A stretch of DNA of 64,000 bases from Metellina segmentata. Its lineage: Eukaryota; Arthropoda; Arachnida; Araneae; Tetragnathidae. Positions 37,957 through 50,900 of the stretch are shown one piece after another. The stretch spans positions 93,939,630 through 94,003,629 of the forward strand of contig OX375879.1 in NCBI GenBank assembly GCA_947359465.1, written 5' to 3'. The notes under the pieces are model-generated. The model had not been told where the DNA came from. It saw only the letters and a list, made by a program, of their open reading frames with translations, and searched no databases. The position numbers and the translations under genes are program-made. The stretch's first letter is position 1, and the number at the start of each line of letters is the position of its first letter.

Positions 37957-38514
37957 ATTTTATGAGTTTTATGACAAAATCGAGTAGAATGTTTATAATC
38001 GGGTTTTGTTCGCTGACTTCACTAGAGACAGATACAGTTAATCTAAAATTTTATATTAAATTATTTCAAGCGGAAACGAAAATGTTTTTTTTTAAGTAGA
38101 AAAAAGAAACATATCTGATAAAATGTGGACTTATCAATAAATGTTGCTTGTAACGTTAATTGAAACACGCATTTTTGTTTTACTTAAAATTGAGATAATT
38201 GTTATCAACATTGCTGTAAGTGCAAAAATTTCTATTAAAGGTGTGTAGCAACAAAACTCCATTACAAAGCATGAAAAGGAATGTAAACAAACAAAATCTT
38301 AAGCCCACTTTATTTGACTTAATGCAACCAGACACAATATTCTGGTTCCAATCCGAAATATTTCTTAAAATCGCAAAGTTGTGCAAGATTATGAATTAAA
38401 ACCAAAGTTCTATCGTTTTCAAACAAAGTTCGTTTTTGTACACCTCTGTTTAAACTTAAGTTTATATATGTGCTTTTATCATCTACATAAATTATAAGAA
38501 CGGAAACAATCAGA
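37957..38514. promoter_or_regulatory. Shared 5' region of PGGT1B and SARS2 (candidate bidirectional promoter)
   Basis: 558 bp separate the ATG of PGGT1B (minus) from that of SARS2 (plus). Both transcripts must start here unless unseen 5' exons exist. In-frame stops precede both ATGs. I see no clear TATA box or CpG-rich core. The region is free of the repeats that fill its surroundings, which fits selective constraint. Confidence 0.6.
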
Positions 38515-39108
38515 ATGATCTTTAAATTTTTACGGCCAATTCTTATCCGCCAATATTCTTCCATTACAAATTTCAAAGTTAAATCAATCGATTGGGAGTA
38601 TTATACTAATCCTTCAAATTATGTTGACATAGCAACTAATATAATTTCGAGGAATGTTTCATGTGACATGAAAAAAGTATTGTCACTTTTACATGAATTA
38701 AATAATTCCAAAAATGACCCTGAAAATTTTGAAAGCCTGAAAGAGAGCCTGGCGCCTATGTTGTATTGGTTTCCAAATACAACACATCCAAGAGTACTGG
38801 AGAATAAATCTGAGGAACCTATTAAAATTGGGAAAGTTGGGGAAAAGAGGGCATTCACTTACTTTCCTGCAACATTTAGTAGTCTAACGAAACGTTTGAA
38901 TGTTCTACGAACAAAGCATTTAGGTCATATGGCAGGAAGTAAAAGTTATTATTTAAAAAATGATCTTGCCACCTTGGAACAGTCATTGGTAAGATATGGC
39001 ATTTCGAAGCTTACAACTAAAGGATTTCAGCTAGTTTCAGTCCCTGACATTCTTTCCAAAGATAGCTTTGAAAATTGTGGTATGAAAACAGAAAATAAAC
39101 ATTCACAG
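38515..39108 (+). CDS. SARS2: SARS2 exon 1
   Basis: Residues 1-198: targeting peptide, short N-terminal arm, FPNTTHP linker, then the start of the catalytic domain (GSKSYYLKNDLATLEQ, GFQLVSVPDILS, FENCGM). Donor CACAG|GTTAGT. Confidence 0.93.
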
Positions 39109-42100
39109 GTTAGTGTTTTTTAATTCTTGGCATGGGATTCTACATTATAAAATTATCTACAATTAGAAAGTTATTTTATCCAGAAAATTAACATTTTAAA
39201 TATCAATTTGTTTTTATTTAAATATTCTTGGAACTTTCCCTAATTGAAGTCAATAATTTAAGCACTCAACTGTGGTGTAAACTTGGAAAATTATTTGTAT
39301 GCTCAAGTAAATCCTCAGATTTGGTTTCATTTAACACAGCAATGCCACTAATATTTATTTATCTAACTTGGGAGGGAGTCTGAACGAATTATTAAAACAA
39401 AAAGGTTCAAGATATTTTGAGTTCCTGGGATTTTAAGTGTAAGTGACATTTTAGAAAAAGAAGGTTTTTTGGGGAATAGGCAGTTGGAGCTCATGGAGAC
39501 CTGGCATAAAATACAACTTGTAAACTGATATTAAGAACATACTTTGGAAATGCTGCCAATCGTTGGATGTGAATTGATGTCTTGTGGGGAGTTGGATATA
39601 ACCTATGAATGGATGTAATCTGAATAATTTGTGATGTGTATGTTGAATTTTGTGGCATCCTATGTAAATAAGATGTGTGTGTTACATGATAAATGCTCAA
39701 ATCTTTTTTGTGATATGGAGTCATAAATTTTGCCTTTTGTGTTATCTATGTTTTTTTTCTTGTGTATGGGGTTCCCAGGCCCCAACATAAATGTAGACAG
39801 TGCAGGTTCAATTCCTGTCAGGTGCTTTCCTGCACGGGTGTATTTCTCTCTTCTCAGTGTCTAAAATTTTCACTGTGTGTGCAGGTCTATTATTTAATAT
39901 TGTATGCCTTGTGTCTGATGCAGCATGACCAGGTGTGGTCCCTGTTCCAAATAACCCCAACCAAAAACCAGTATGGCCCAGCAGTTGAGCACCTGAGATT
40001 TCGCACACTTGAGGCATATAATTTTTTACAACTGATTGGTAATACTTACCTTTAAAGTAAGGGGATCTGGCCCCTCCATAAAATTCAGACATTCAAGGGC
40101 CAGGGTGTTAGGTCATTTTCACACACGCCAGAAAAAAAGGGGACTGGGGTATCACCAGGTCATGGCATCTTTCACACACACACCAGAATTGTCAGTTTCT
40201 GTAGCTAGTGTGTTTTTGGCTACAAAGAAAAAAATATATACTACTGCCTACAGACTGATACTTGGAAGGCAGTTTTTACACATTTTCTGACAAACTTCAG
40301 AAAACACATTTTCTTCCATGTTTTTTGTTTTGAAGTCTTGTCTTTGAAGCTACCTGCTATCTTTTCCCACAAAACAAGGTTTCCTGTTTATAAATTGAAT
40401 AAAGGTGAAAATATTGTACTTAAACGTTTCAATTTCGGAACTAACACAAAAGCAAAAGAAATGCTCTAATCACTACAGTACGAGAACAACGGAACTGAAG
40501 TAAAATCTAAAAGTAAACAGATAAGTAACAGGAAGCAGGTGTAGGGTAAGAGCAAGGTGCCTTGATCACCAATGAGAGAATTCCAGAATCTGATTTGCTG
40601 AGTTCAACACGGGCTGCAAATGTCTAAGTTGTTAACAGGGCCAGCAAATCTGACAGGCCAAGTTACATGTGAAATCTCCCTGTGTTCTAATACGACATTG
40701 TGTCAATTTTGGTGTCTGTGCAAACAGTCTAAGAGTGTGACCCCTGTGGTGATCGCAATTCATTATTACTTTAATAGATTAATTTCTCAACATTTCTTTT
40801 CATTGTAATAAATAATCAGTAGGGGTGACAAATGTTCGCACATCACTTATACTCAAGATATAAAAAAGACCTGACAAAACAATTACTAAGGAAAATTGTG
40901 ATGCTAATAAATTGAAATTTTATATTTAAACTTATCAACTGGTAGAGCAGCTACATTTTAAATCATCTTATTTCAGATTTATCACATTGAAAATGACTGC
41001 GCTCCTGAGGCTTGTTTGTCTGGAACTGCTGAAATGGCTTTAGCCTCCTACTTAGCTGGAAAATCTTATAACTTATCTGATCTTCCTCTTCGACTCTGTG
41101 CTGTTAGTAGATGTTATCGAGCTGAAGCAAAGAAACATCAGAAAGAGAAAGGACTTTTCAGGTATAAAAAAGCTTTATAAAGTGCTTGGCACTTTTAACT
41201 TGTTAACAAGTAATAATTTTTCCAATAAAATATCTGATTGTATTAATAAAATCATTAGAATAATTCTAAAATGTAAATTTCAAGATAACATTGGCTTTAT
41301 TTTATATTATTTACCTATATTTATTGTGTGTTTGTTGTCTGTTTGAATGCAAGTTAGTTTTTTAAGTTTATCAAAGTAATGTAGAAAATTACATCTTCAT
41401 GAAAAATATGTAGGACTGGTTTATTCATATCTTCAATCCAATAATATTAGAGGCATTTGCTCATGTTAAATCACTTAGAGAACATGATCAGATTACTTCT
41501 CTTTCTTGTAAGAAAAGGAAATCAATCATTTAGTATGGGGCTTTATATATTTAATATCAGTAAAGAATTTTCAGCTAAGTTTTGATTGAAATACTCACAT
41601 AAAATTAGTTTCATACAATTATAATCCTCTGTCCCATTTATATACATATGAAAATTTCAGAAAGGAAATGAAAAAGGTTTATCAGTTAAATATATATGAT
41701 TAAATTATTTACAGAACATTTTTGTCCTTTGAAAACTAACTATAAGCTTCTGCATATTCTGATAAAATTTGAACTTGAAACAATATAAAACCTGATTTTT
41801 CTGCAAGATTCTAGTGAAAAAAATTGAGTCTCAATCAGTGGTTCACAAACTTTTCAGTCCAAGTATCCCTTCAAACTGAAATTTTTTTGTTGATCCCTAG
41901 AGATTGTAAAATTAAATAGGCCATGGTAGACCTAGTGTTATAACGTCAGTTAACAATGCTGCAGCCCGGTATATTTCAGAAGGGGGTGACATCAAGCTGC
42001 AAGTTCAGCTCACTAGAACATAGGAGGATATTTCGAAAAGTAAAGTACCACATACAGAAGGAAGGGGGAAAATTTGGCGAGTGCATTGGCAACACTGGCC

Positions 42101-43805
42101 TTGACAAAATCCTTGAGCCTTTTGCTTTCCCCTCGCGGTTGTTTGTCATAGCCTGGTTCAAAAGTTTCAAGTGGGAAGTTTTGGACCATCTAATATACAG
42201 CCCGGGACCTTCCACCCAGCAACTTCCATTTATTCCTTTACCAGAAGACACTTCTTGGAGCACAAATATTCCATGATGATGATGAGATCAAAGATAAAGT
42301 TGAAATGCAGTTTTAAAAATAGGTAGTAAGCTTCTGACTGTGGGATAGAATAGCTTGTACCCAGACTTAACAAATGCTTGAAAAATGGCGGCTACTATGT
42401 CGAAAAATAAACCCATGTCCCTTTAAGTAATTTGTAATGGACATTTTATCAATTAAAAATTTTTTGAACGAATGCGAGGTATTGTATTTTTATTTTTTGA
42501 AAACGCCTTGTATAACAGATATCTTTAATAATCATTTTAGAAAACAAAAGAATCTGAGGAAATAATGGAATGTTTTATTTAGTTTTTTGCTCGACTAGTG
42601 ACATTGATTGTTTTCCGGAGGGGCCCCCGAGATCCACGCTGTGACGTCATCTAACAATAGATGCACAACTGATTTAAGTTAAACATTTTATTTAAATCGT
42701 TGGATTATTATTCACAAAATTAATTTAAGTTATTAAAAATATTACAATTGACCTTGAACTGCCTAGGAGCTCGGCTCCCCAAAAATCAGTTTTGACGAGA
42801 TGTCTTTCTTTTTTTCAATAATCCAGTTCAGTCTCCTGAAAAACTTCTCAGATCATTCGCTCTCAGCAGATCCAAAGCCCCTCCGACAGGGCGATCGAAA
42901 CACCTGTAAAAAGGGGGTTTTCAAAGGAGATTTTCTGTTTTAACTTCTGACAGCTGCTTGCCTTCCATTTTCTCACAGATTCCCAAAACACATGTGTTGT
43001 TTACCACGATCTGCATTCCCAACATAGAGGTGCAGGACCGTTCTGAATTCCAGAGGGGGATGGATAAGCATGTACCGTTACAATGCTAAGCGAACCACTG
43101 CTCTCAGTGGTTTAGAAGTGAATAAAAACATGCAGACCTTTATTTTATGCATATATTAAATTATATAATTCATGAGTTGAAAATGATGCAGTACTAATTC
43201 ACAGCTATCTTCCACGCAAACTCCATTTTGCATCACAGCTGATGACTGCATTAGAATGTATCACATTTTTTCAGATGAAAAGTAAATCTCAATATTTTAT
43301 TCATTACTTTTACAGGGTACATCAATTCACAAAGGTCGAAATGTTTGGTCTCACAGCAAATGAGACTGGCCAGGAAAGTGAAGAACTTCTTGAAGAATTT
43401 ACCTCAATTCAAAAAGACATATTTACTGAGTTGGGTTTGCATTTTAAAATCTTAGAAATGCCAGCATGTGATCTTGGTCTCCCAGCATACCATAAAATTG
43501 ATATGGAGGCGTGGATACCAACGCAAAAAATATATGGAGAAATTTCTAGCGCATCAAACTGCACTGACTACCAGAGCCATAGGATGGACATTAAGTACTC
43601 ACTACCTTCAGGACAGGTTAAGTTTTGCCATACTGTAAATGGAACAGCTTGTGCTATTCCAAGACTCCTTATCACTATTTTTGAAAATCATCAAAATCTT
43701 GATGGCAGTGTAAATGTGCCAGAGCCTCTTCGACAGTATATGAAGAAAGATGTTATTAGTGAGAAGTTCAAGGAAATTATATTATCAACTAAACCAGTTG
43801 GTTGA
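38515..43805 (+). CDS. SARS2: Mitochondrial seryl-tRNA synthetase (three exons, complete)
   Basis: Exons 38515-39108, 40977-41161 and 43316-43805 join to 1269 nt, 422 aa, all in frame with GT-AG introns. The enzyme charges mitochondrial tRNA-Ser in the matrix. The N-terminus (Lys4, Arg7, Arg12, no acid) looks like a mitochondrial targeting peptide. Class II core: TAE motif at 215-217, motif 2 from CYRAE (244-248) to RVHQFTKVEMF (260-270), serine/ATP-site SSASNCTDYQ (337-346), motif 3 NGTACAIPRLL (368-378) with R376 and E383. The tRNA-binding arm between about residues 55 and 90 is only some 30 residues, against about 75 in mammals; total length is about 96 less than human. An in-frame stop (38488-38490) supports the start. 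Alternative: the SLIMP paralogue known in insects; the intact catalytic motifs argue for an active enzyme. Confidence 0.92.
39770..40010 (+). mobile_element. tRNA-like SINE, family B (SARS2 intron 1)
   Basis: A diverged copy: B-box-like GGTTCAATTCC, then GGGTGTATTTCTCTC, TTTCACTGTGTG, CAGGTCTATTA and GTCCCTGTTCC. It shares this order with copies at 55195 and 56503. Confidence 0.65.
40977..41161 (+). CDS. SARS2: SARS2 exon 2
   Basis: Residues 199-259 plus two bases of Arg260: SGTAEMALASYL and the first half of motif 2 (SRCYRAEAK). Acceptor TTTCAG|ATTTAT, donor TTCAG|GTATAA. Confidence 0.93.
41836..43100. mobile_element. Probable hAT-type element in SARS2 intron 2
   Basis: Left CAGTGGTTCACAAAC and right GCGAACCACTG are short inverted termini of the CAGTGGTTC hAT type. 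The flanking 8-mers GTCTCAAT and CTCTCAGT agree at 6 of 8 positions, so the duplication is only suggestive. The 1.27-kb interior is noticeably more GC-rich than its surroundings and has a 106-codon frame without a recognisable domain. Confidence 0.6.
43316..43805 (+). CDS. SARS2: SARS2 exon 3 with stop
   Basis: Residues 260-422: RVHQFTKVEMF, LGLPAYHKIDMEAW, SSASNCTDYQSHR and motif 3. Where mammals have QSRR this protein has QSHR. The tail ends 18 residues after LRQYMKKDVIS, without the longer Pro-rich mammalian end. Confidence 0.94.
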
Positions 43806-43844
43806 TAATTTTATTTCGTGCAGGCTGTTGAGTACTTTAAGATT

Positions 43845-43850
43845 AATAAA
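43845..43850 (+). terminator. SARS2 polyadenylation signal
   Basis: AATAAA 40 bp after the SARS2 stop codon, giving a very short 3' UTR. Confidence 0.65.
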
Positions 43851-43869
43851 AAAATTAAACATGTTTCAG

Positions 43870-44840
43870 TATTTTTTATTAAAAAAATGCTATGTGCACA
43901 TATGATACATGAATACTATTGTTTGCATGATGTATAGAGATTCAACAGAACAGTACAACATAAACAGCAAATTGATTAGACTTATCACAATTTTATTAGG
44001 CATTATCAGTTACTGTTTAAATACTAATTGAAAAATTCAAATGAATATACTCTTCTAGTTTGTATTCTTACTAAAGTATTATGTTTTGAATTTGGTATAA
44101 TGTATTAAATTTGGGGATTTAGGATACAAACAGAATTAAAAATTTTAATGGCTTTGTTTGTGTCTCTAATATGCACCTTAAATTCTGACTTATTTGAAGG
44201 AAAGAAGATCAATACTATTTTTGCCGTTTGAAGAAATTTTAGTAATTTTCTCGTCATCTGGTATTTTGATGTATGAATACAAAAAACATGTTTTATCAAA
44301 TTTACAAGAAAATTTGCTTTTTCTATTTAAAAAATCCCCCCCCCATTGGTAGATTTCAAAACCATTTTAAATATATCAAGGGCATATAACTATATGCATG
44401 GATGTAAATTGTGATGTCCTTTGTTAGGGATGCCCCTTTACAAGTGACCATCACTTCTAGCCTTCTCAGTGGCCAAGGACAAGTCCTTAGTGCCTGCTAT
44501 AGGAAAATAAAAATATTTAAATCCTTGAGAAACAATAACCAGACTAAATTAATTTCTATTACATAATTGCATAATCATGAGCATGATGATATACCTAAAA
44601 AGTACATGTTTTATATATTTTTACTGTCAATATATTTTAAATCAGTGTAAAAAAAATAATTATTATTATTGATGTGATTAAATTCAAAGAATGCATACTT
44701 AAAATTTATATTTGTCAGGAATACACATCAATTTTGGTGTTTTTTGTTGAATTTGTTAACATACAAAACATGTTTTATAAAATATTTCTGTAGTATTGTA
44801 CATATAAACATTTGTTGAAATTCTTTTCATTTTATATACA
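43870..44840. other. Convergent intergenic region SARS2/USB1
   Basis: Between the two 3' ends. It holds the truncated SINE at 44398-44515, a C-tract near 44337 and AT-rich DNA. I could not identify a canonical AATAAA for USB1 close to its stop. Confidence 0.5.
44398..44515 (+). mobile_element. 5'-truncated SINE (body type of 25113)
   Basis: GGATGTAAATTGTGATG, GATGCCCCTTTACAAGTGAC and a GTGGCC...AGTGCC tail, followed by AAATA-type bases, match the body and tail of the SINE at 25113. The tRNA-like head is missing. Confidence 0.7.
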
Positions 44841-44951
44841 CTAAGTTTTTAAATTTACGGTGAACAATTTGTTTCCACTTTTGCAGCACAGTCTTGTAAC
44901 CCAGAGTGTTCGGATATCGGTCTGCGATTTGACAACTGACTGGAAGATTAC
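44841..44951 (-). CDS. USB1: USB1 exon 7 with stop
   Basis: Residues 240-275: WVTRLCCKSGNKLFTVNLK matches the family's C-terminal strand (human VRCKSGNKFFSMPLK). Confidence 0.94.
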   Translation of the reverse strand, partial: VIFQSVVKSQTDIRTLWVTRLCCKSGNKLFTVNLKT

Positions 44952-47900
44952 CTAAAATTAGAACAATGAAAACAGTTATTCAAACTTCAAATATTCATTA
45001 CATATTTTACAATGTTTAAGAGAAAAGCCACTGAAGTCCTAAATAAAAAGCTGAATCTATAAATAAAAAGTTTAGCAAAATTTATATTTGTACTCACGTC
45101 TAAATCAGCTAAAAATAATTCCATTTCCTCAGCTTTATTACCAACACAGGAACCAAAACTCAGATGAAAAGACGGATTCTAAAACGATAATAAAAAAACG
45201 GTAGAAGGATCTAAACCACGTTATCAAACATTTGTCAGAATTTTTCCTTAGCTAAAATGTAAACTTTGTGCTGACAGTGTGTTTAATGATCAACTTCTAG
45301 GGGCAAGATTGCAGGAATAACAAATTTCAGTAATTTATGTAATATGTACAATGTTGTAATGTACCTCTATTATTGCCAATATATCTAGTTTAACTTATAC
45401 CATTCTATGCCATTAAGTCACACCTCAACATGTATCATTCTTTTGAGTTAAAGACTGTTTCACATCCTAATCCAAGAGCAATAATTCATGAATTTAGCAT
45501 TTTTTTTATCTTGCAGTAATTTAAACATTATAATGAACTTAGAACGTTTTTTTAGGGGAAAAGTGTTTCTATTACACATGCAAACATGATATATAATTGT
45601 TACATATTAGATGCTGAATTGAATTTAGTCTAGAACAAATCTTGTAACAATTGTTTGCAGATAAAAATTTGTCAAAGATAATTTAATTATTTCTACTAAA
45701 TTGTTCAAGTTTCATAACTCAAATACTAATATTTTAGTTTACAGTTTAAAAAATGGGAGAAATGTAGAATTTCTTGTTTATTTTAGATCTTTGAAATAGC
45801 TCTAGAACTAACTGAATAACCCCTAGCATTTAAATTCTACTTATGATACAAAATCAGGCTAGGAAAACAAGTTAGTCAAAAAATAAGTCAGAGCTTCAAA
45901 CTATACCATTTTCTAGGAAACTTGGTTTTTAATAAACATCAGTTTTAATTCAGATGAATTATAAACAAGCGGTTGACTAATATCAATGCATTTCTAATCA
46001 TCATGTCTATAGAGCCTCAAAATTTTGTTTCATATGTAGGTTTATTTTTATCCATTCAGTTCACTTTATACGGTTAAAAATGTGATCAACAATATAAATT
46101 TAAAGGCAAAATTAACATGCTTTTATAACATTTACAAACAAAAATGTTAGTGTTCTATTCTTAGTATATTTAATCTTACATACAGAACTCAGTAAAAATT
46201 GAGGGAATTAGACATTAAAAGAGTGATTTATAATTTCACATAGCACTTTTAATTAATTTTCATGTTCTACGATCTTGACTAAACCAAGATATTGTATCTA
46301 CAATGGGTGAGAAATAAATTTTATTTCAATAAGAAAATTCCTTAAACTATTGACAAAATTCCAATAAAATAGTACAATTTGTTAGAGTATAGACTGGAAG
46401 CAATGGAAGATTAAATAAAGTTGTGCATAGTTTCCATGCATTAAATCAATACTATGAAGTTTAATTGTAAACTTTACTTTTAACAGCAAATGATAGTTTG
46501 TAGATTTGTATGAATTACAGGACAAATTGAAGTTTCAAAAATATAGTGGCTATTGGTGCAATACATTCCAAAAATAATGTTTTCAATAGTAACAAAATTT
46601 TTTACTTATTTCAATTGCCTATTTAGTAAATTAGATACAGTATTTCATTCAGTTTAATTTTTGCACACTTTAATTTCCTATTTTTACAATACTTGAAAAT
46701 CTTGCAGGAACATTCTGCTAAGTGTGTTTATAAGAATGAGTTTCAGTTAGAAAACACAAAGTAAATGTAATTTTGTAGTCGTATTCTGTTAAGCTTCATA
46801 TTTATATGCAATGAGAATCTGTAGATGAAAACACTTACCTCATAGAAACAAGGTAATTTAAATTCAGAAAGGCACTCGTCAACTTTCTTAGATAATTTCA
46901 ACAAGCGTTCATATCCAATATGGACTTTCATACCTAAAAATGTTCTAGACATACAAATATTTTATAATGTGATCAGTTCAGAACACAAAGCAAAATTAAT
47001 AATTTTTGTTTACATAAAATCAAAGTAAATAACATATTAATATCCAAAGGCTAACTTTTCAAAGCTAAAAAAAAAAAAAAAAAAAAAGATTTTTATACTT
47101 TAGTTAAAATAAAATAATTTCATACAGTCCTTACTAATTAATGAACTAATTTAAATTTTCCAGCACAATGTACAGTTACATGAATTTTTTCAAAAATATT
47201 AGGCTGTTTCAGAATAAGATCTATTGAATATATTATAATTTTAGCATGATCGTAAAAGATATATTAGTAAAATCATAAAGCATGTTAGCAAATATAAAGT
47301 TATTTATATTAAAAATAACATTAAGTTTTGTAACTTTCTATTGTACCAAAATGAGATACACCTCAAGCAATTAACTATCAGGGACAGCAAATTGTACATT
47401 TCATAATACATCGGGCAATTTTTCGGATATGAGAATGATAAATTTTATCAAGTTTAAATTATTTCTTTGGCCTGGTGAATGTGGTACTTAGACAGTTATT
47501 AAGTATGGGACAAAGAAAATTTTAAGTGAATCAGAAAATGCAAAGTAGGTTTTTTTTTTTAATCAAAATAGGTAATCATGATGATTTAGAAGACATATGA
47601 ACTTTTTAGATCATCTATCTATTTTGCAATTATTTAAACTGCAAGGGACTCTTTGCTCATAAGAACAGTGATGAGGCATTGAATTAGTCAAAAAACAACT
47701 TGTTTTGGGATAGTTAAAATACTATTCTTTAAATTTTGATGCATAGAGAGGGAACCAAATATTAGAGCATCAAATCTCTAGAGGGAAATTTTCAATAATG
47801 TAATGTGAATCATTATAAGAAAATATAATAACTTTCTTTTTCAACTAAGAGGCATAAGGAAAAGAGGTTAAAACAAACCCAATCAAGACATACAACAGGA

Positions 47901-50900
47901 AATTTGTATCAAATTCAAGAGAAAAAAATTCAGTTTGATGGATACGAGTGAAAATATTGGCATGATATTTGGTAGAAAGTGGTCTTCTCAAAGAGGCGGT
48001 AAGTAGATGGTAGAATGATGGCACAGGAAGCTGTAATTAGTATCAGGAAAGTAACATCAGACTTTACAACTACACATGATTATTATGTTATTAGAAGCTC
48101 TTGCTTAACCACTTTATTCCCCACAGACATTTTGAGAAAATAATTTCGACTGAACAATTATCCCAAACAAAAAAGTTACTTAAAGAGGAGAAAATTTTTA
48201 ACTCGAATTTCTGTACATAAAAAATTGAAATAGGACAAAGCAAGAAATTTATAGGTAGCATAACAATGCACATATTTATAATCATCAATAAGCAAGGTAA
48301 TTTTATTGGATACTTATATACTTGTATATAAAAGCAACCAATAAACTAATATACTTGTATGTTGTTTAAAATTTTTTGAAAGTGGATCCATCATTTTAGA
48401 GCATTTTTCTCCAGAAATCATGGCACAATTATTGTTTTTACAAAAGAATAGAAAAATGCATTCATAATTTCAAAATCCTACAATTTTTTGTAAATAAACT
48501 AAATTAGTTATCAACTAATAACTATCAATATATGTTTACAAATGGTATAACTATGGTATTTTTCCAATTTCACTCTGGCTATTCTTTTGGAGCACAATTA
48601 ATATAATTTATAGGATCATTGAACAATGATCACATCACACTGTTAATTCAGCAGAATATTATATCATGTTAATCAAAATTTGAATTACTATATTCTGTAG
48701 AACATTTAAAAAATTGTTACAAAATAATTTATGAATTTAATATAAGCATTTGCAATTTGTAATGATGTAAATAAAAGAAATTATTCACTGATAAAAATTT
48801 GATACCTGCTTACCTAGTTTTTTCTTCATTTTCATAAACTTCTAAGGATTGAAAAATTAATTTAAACCTAGAATTTCATAAAAAAATAATTGAATTTTTG
48901 AAGTATTACAAAATTATTCATCAATCAATAATTTAGCAATCATGGAATAATAAAATTACTGATTAAATTGCTGCATTTGTATTTGAAATGTTATTTTCCA
49001 AATACATGTGTGATATAGCTCATCATTTACATATAACTCCAGGCATAAATTAATAAATATTAATAAACTGAGTAAACATCTTATGTGATGAAAATTTTGA
49101 AGTGTAATTACTTTTCTTAACAGTGTTTTGACATAATAAAATAAGACAAATTTAAATAATGTATCCTCTTTAAAAATTTAAATAATGTATAAAAGACAAA
49201 TTATACGATAGTCAAAACTTAGTCACCTCTTTTATCATCCTCATTTACTACTAGTGACCTTTCAGATTTCCTATCAATTCATGCATTAATAAGCACAGTA
49301 TTAGCTTCATACATAATAAAAAAGTGTCATTAAGTATTCACAAATATATTAACACTAATCTCTACAAGTATAAAAGGAAGTGTTTGTGTGTTTGTCATAT
49401 CTGCAGTATACTGACAAATCTATGGCACTTACAATAATGAGATTTGGCACACAGGTAGTCCAATTTTTTTGCAATTTTTCTATCACGTACAAATTTTAAA
49501 ATTCAATCTAAAACGTTTTTAAATTAATTTATTGGAATTAATTATTATAGCTTTCCTTTGAATGGCAACAGTATAAAGAGAACACAGATTCTAAATTAAT
49601 TTTTTTCGTTTCATTTTCCGAGCAACAATTTCAGCGGAACAAATGAAGTTTTAACTAGAGTTATATAGTTTGTTTTTCTATCTCCTAGATCGTTAAAGAG
49701 AGAGTAAAAATTTTAATGAATTTGAAATCTGCGGAAAATTTTACATTAGATCAATACCTAAAAATATGGTTTTCTTATAAATAAATAATTTTTAAATTGT
49801 AACTTTTATATTTTTTCACATACGAATTTGAACTTCAGTATTGAGTGATCACAGATTAAATTTCCTGCCTTTTAAATTGTAACTTTTTATCTTTGCAATA
49901 CAAATATAGGCGCATTAAGCAATGACGTCACAAGTGTTATGTTCTTCAGTGCTTTTTTCTATCTTAGCTATTGTTAAAGATGGAAGGAAAATTTCAACGG
50001 CTTTGAAATCTGCGGAAAATTTTACATTAGATCCATACCAAATACATTTGATTTTCTTTTAAAAAATAACTTTTCAACTGGATATCTTTGATATTTTCGC
50101 AAGATATTGTGAAGTCACATCCATTGGATCTGTTCGAAATTCAATGAGAATGTGTAGCAATCACCTGAGTTGGCGGGCGTTAGTGAGCAGTGGCGATTGG
50201 ATCTCCATTGCACGTGGTGTTAGTTTGCGAGGCAAACCAAATGGGAATTCGTAGCAATTATCAGGGGTTAGTGAGCAGAGGTCCCACATGACCCCATTAA
50301 AAGAATAGTCACAGCCAACGCTGTGCTGGCCATGCAGTGGCTAGTTACATATAATAGTTTGCCTACTCTGTAAGTCAGTGCCTAAAATATTTCAATAAGC
50401 TTGAAATACTTACCTATAAAAGTAACATAAATTTGTTTTTAGGGCATCAATGAAGGGTTCAATCCAATGATGCCTTAATTTGAGGGTTTTCGACAAACTG
50501 ACATGAAAATTTTCAGGAACTTCCATGTTTATTCCATGAACATTAACCAATTCTTTTAATTTTTCTACCATTTCCAAAAACTCTAACATCGGATTATCTA
50601 AAAAAAGTGATAACAATTCAATGAATTTTTAGAAATTAGTAATCATTAAATTATGAGCTACAACACTTATTAATTATCCGTTCACTTAAATTGGAATTTA
50701 TGAAACTGTAAATGTACAAGGTTTATTATACAAATCGTACAAAACAGCAAATTAAAATTGTGATGAAAGATAAAAAATATGAAGACAGACAAATAAATTG
50801 AAAATAGTGGTAATATAAGGTAATAAATGGGATAATTTATGTGTTCAGTAATCATGGTTTTTTTATTTTGTACAACCCAGTTAATATTGTTTAAAATTTA

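Noticed and set aside
41956..42276. 106-codon frame in SARS2 intron 2
   Set aside because: Lies inside a probable transposon; no domain and overlapped by an equally long antisense frame.
47055..47088. Poly(A) run considered as the tail of a processed pseudogene
   Set aside because: The sequence to its left shows no gene-like content and no target duplication.
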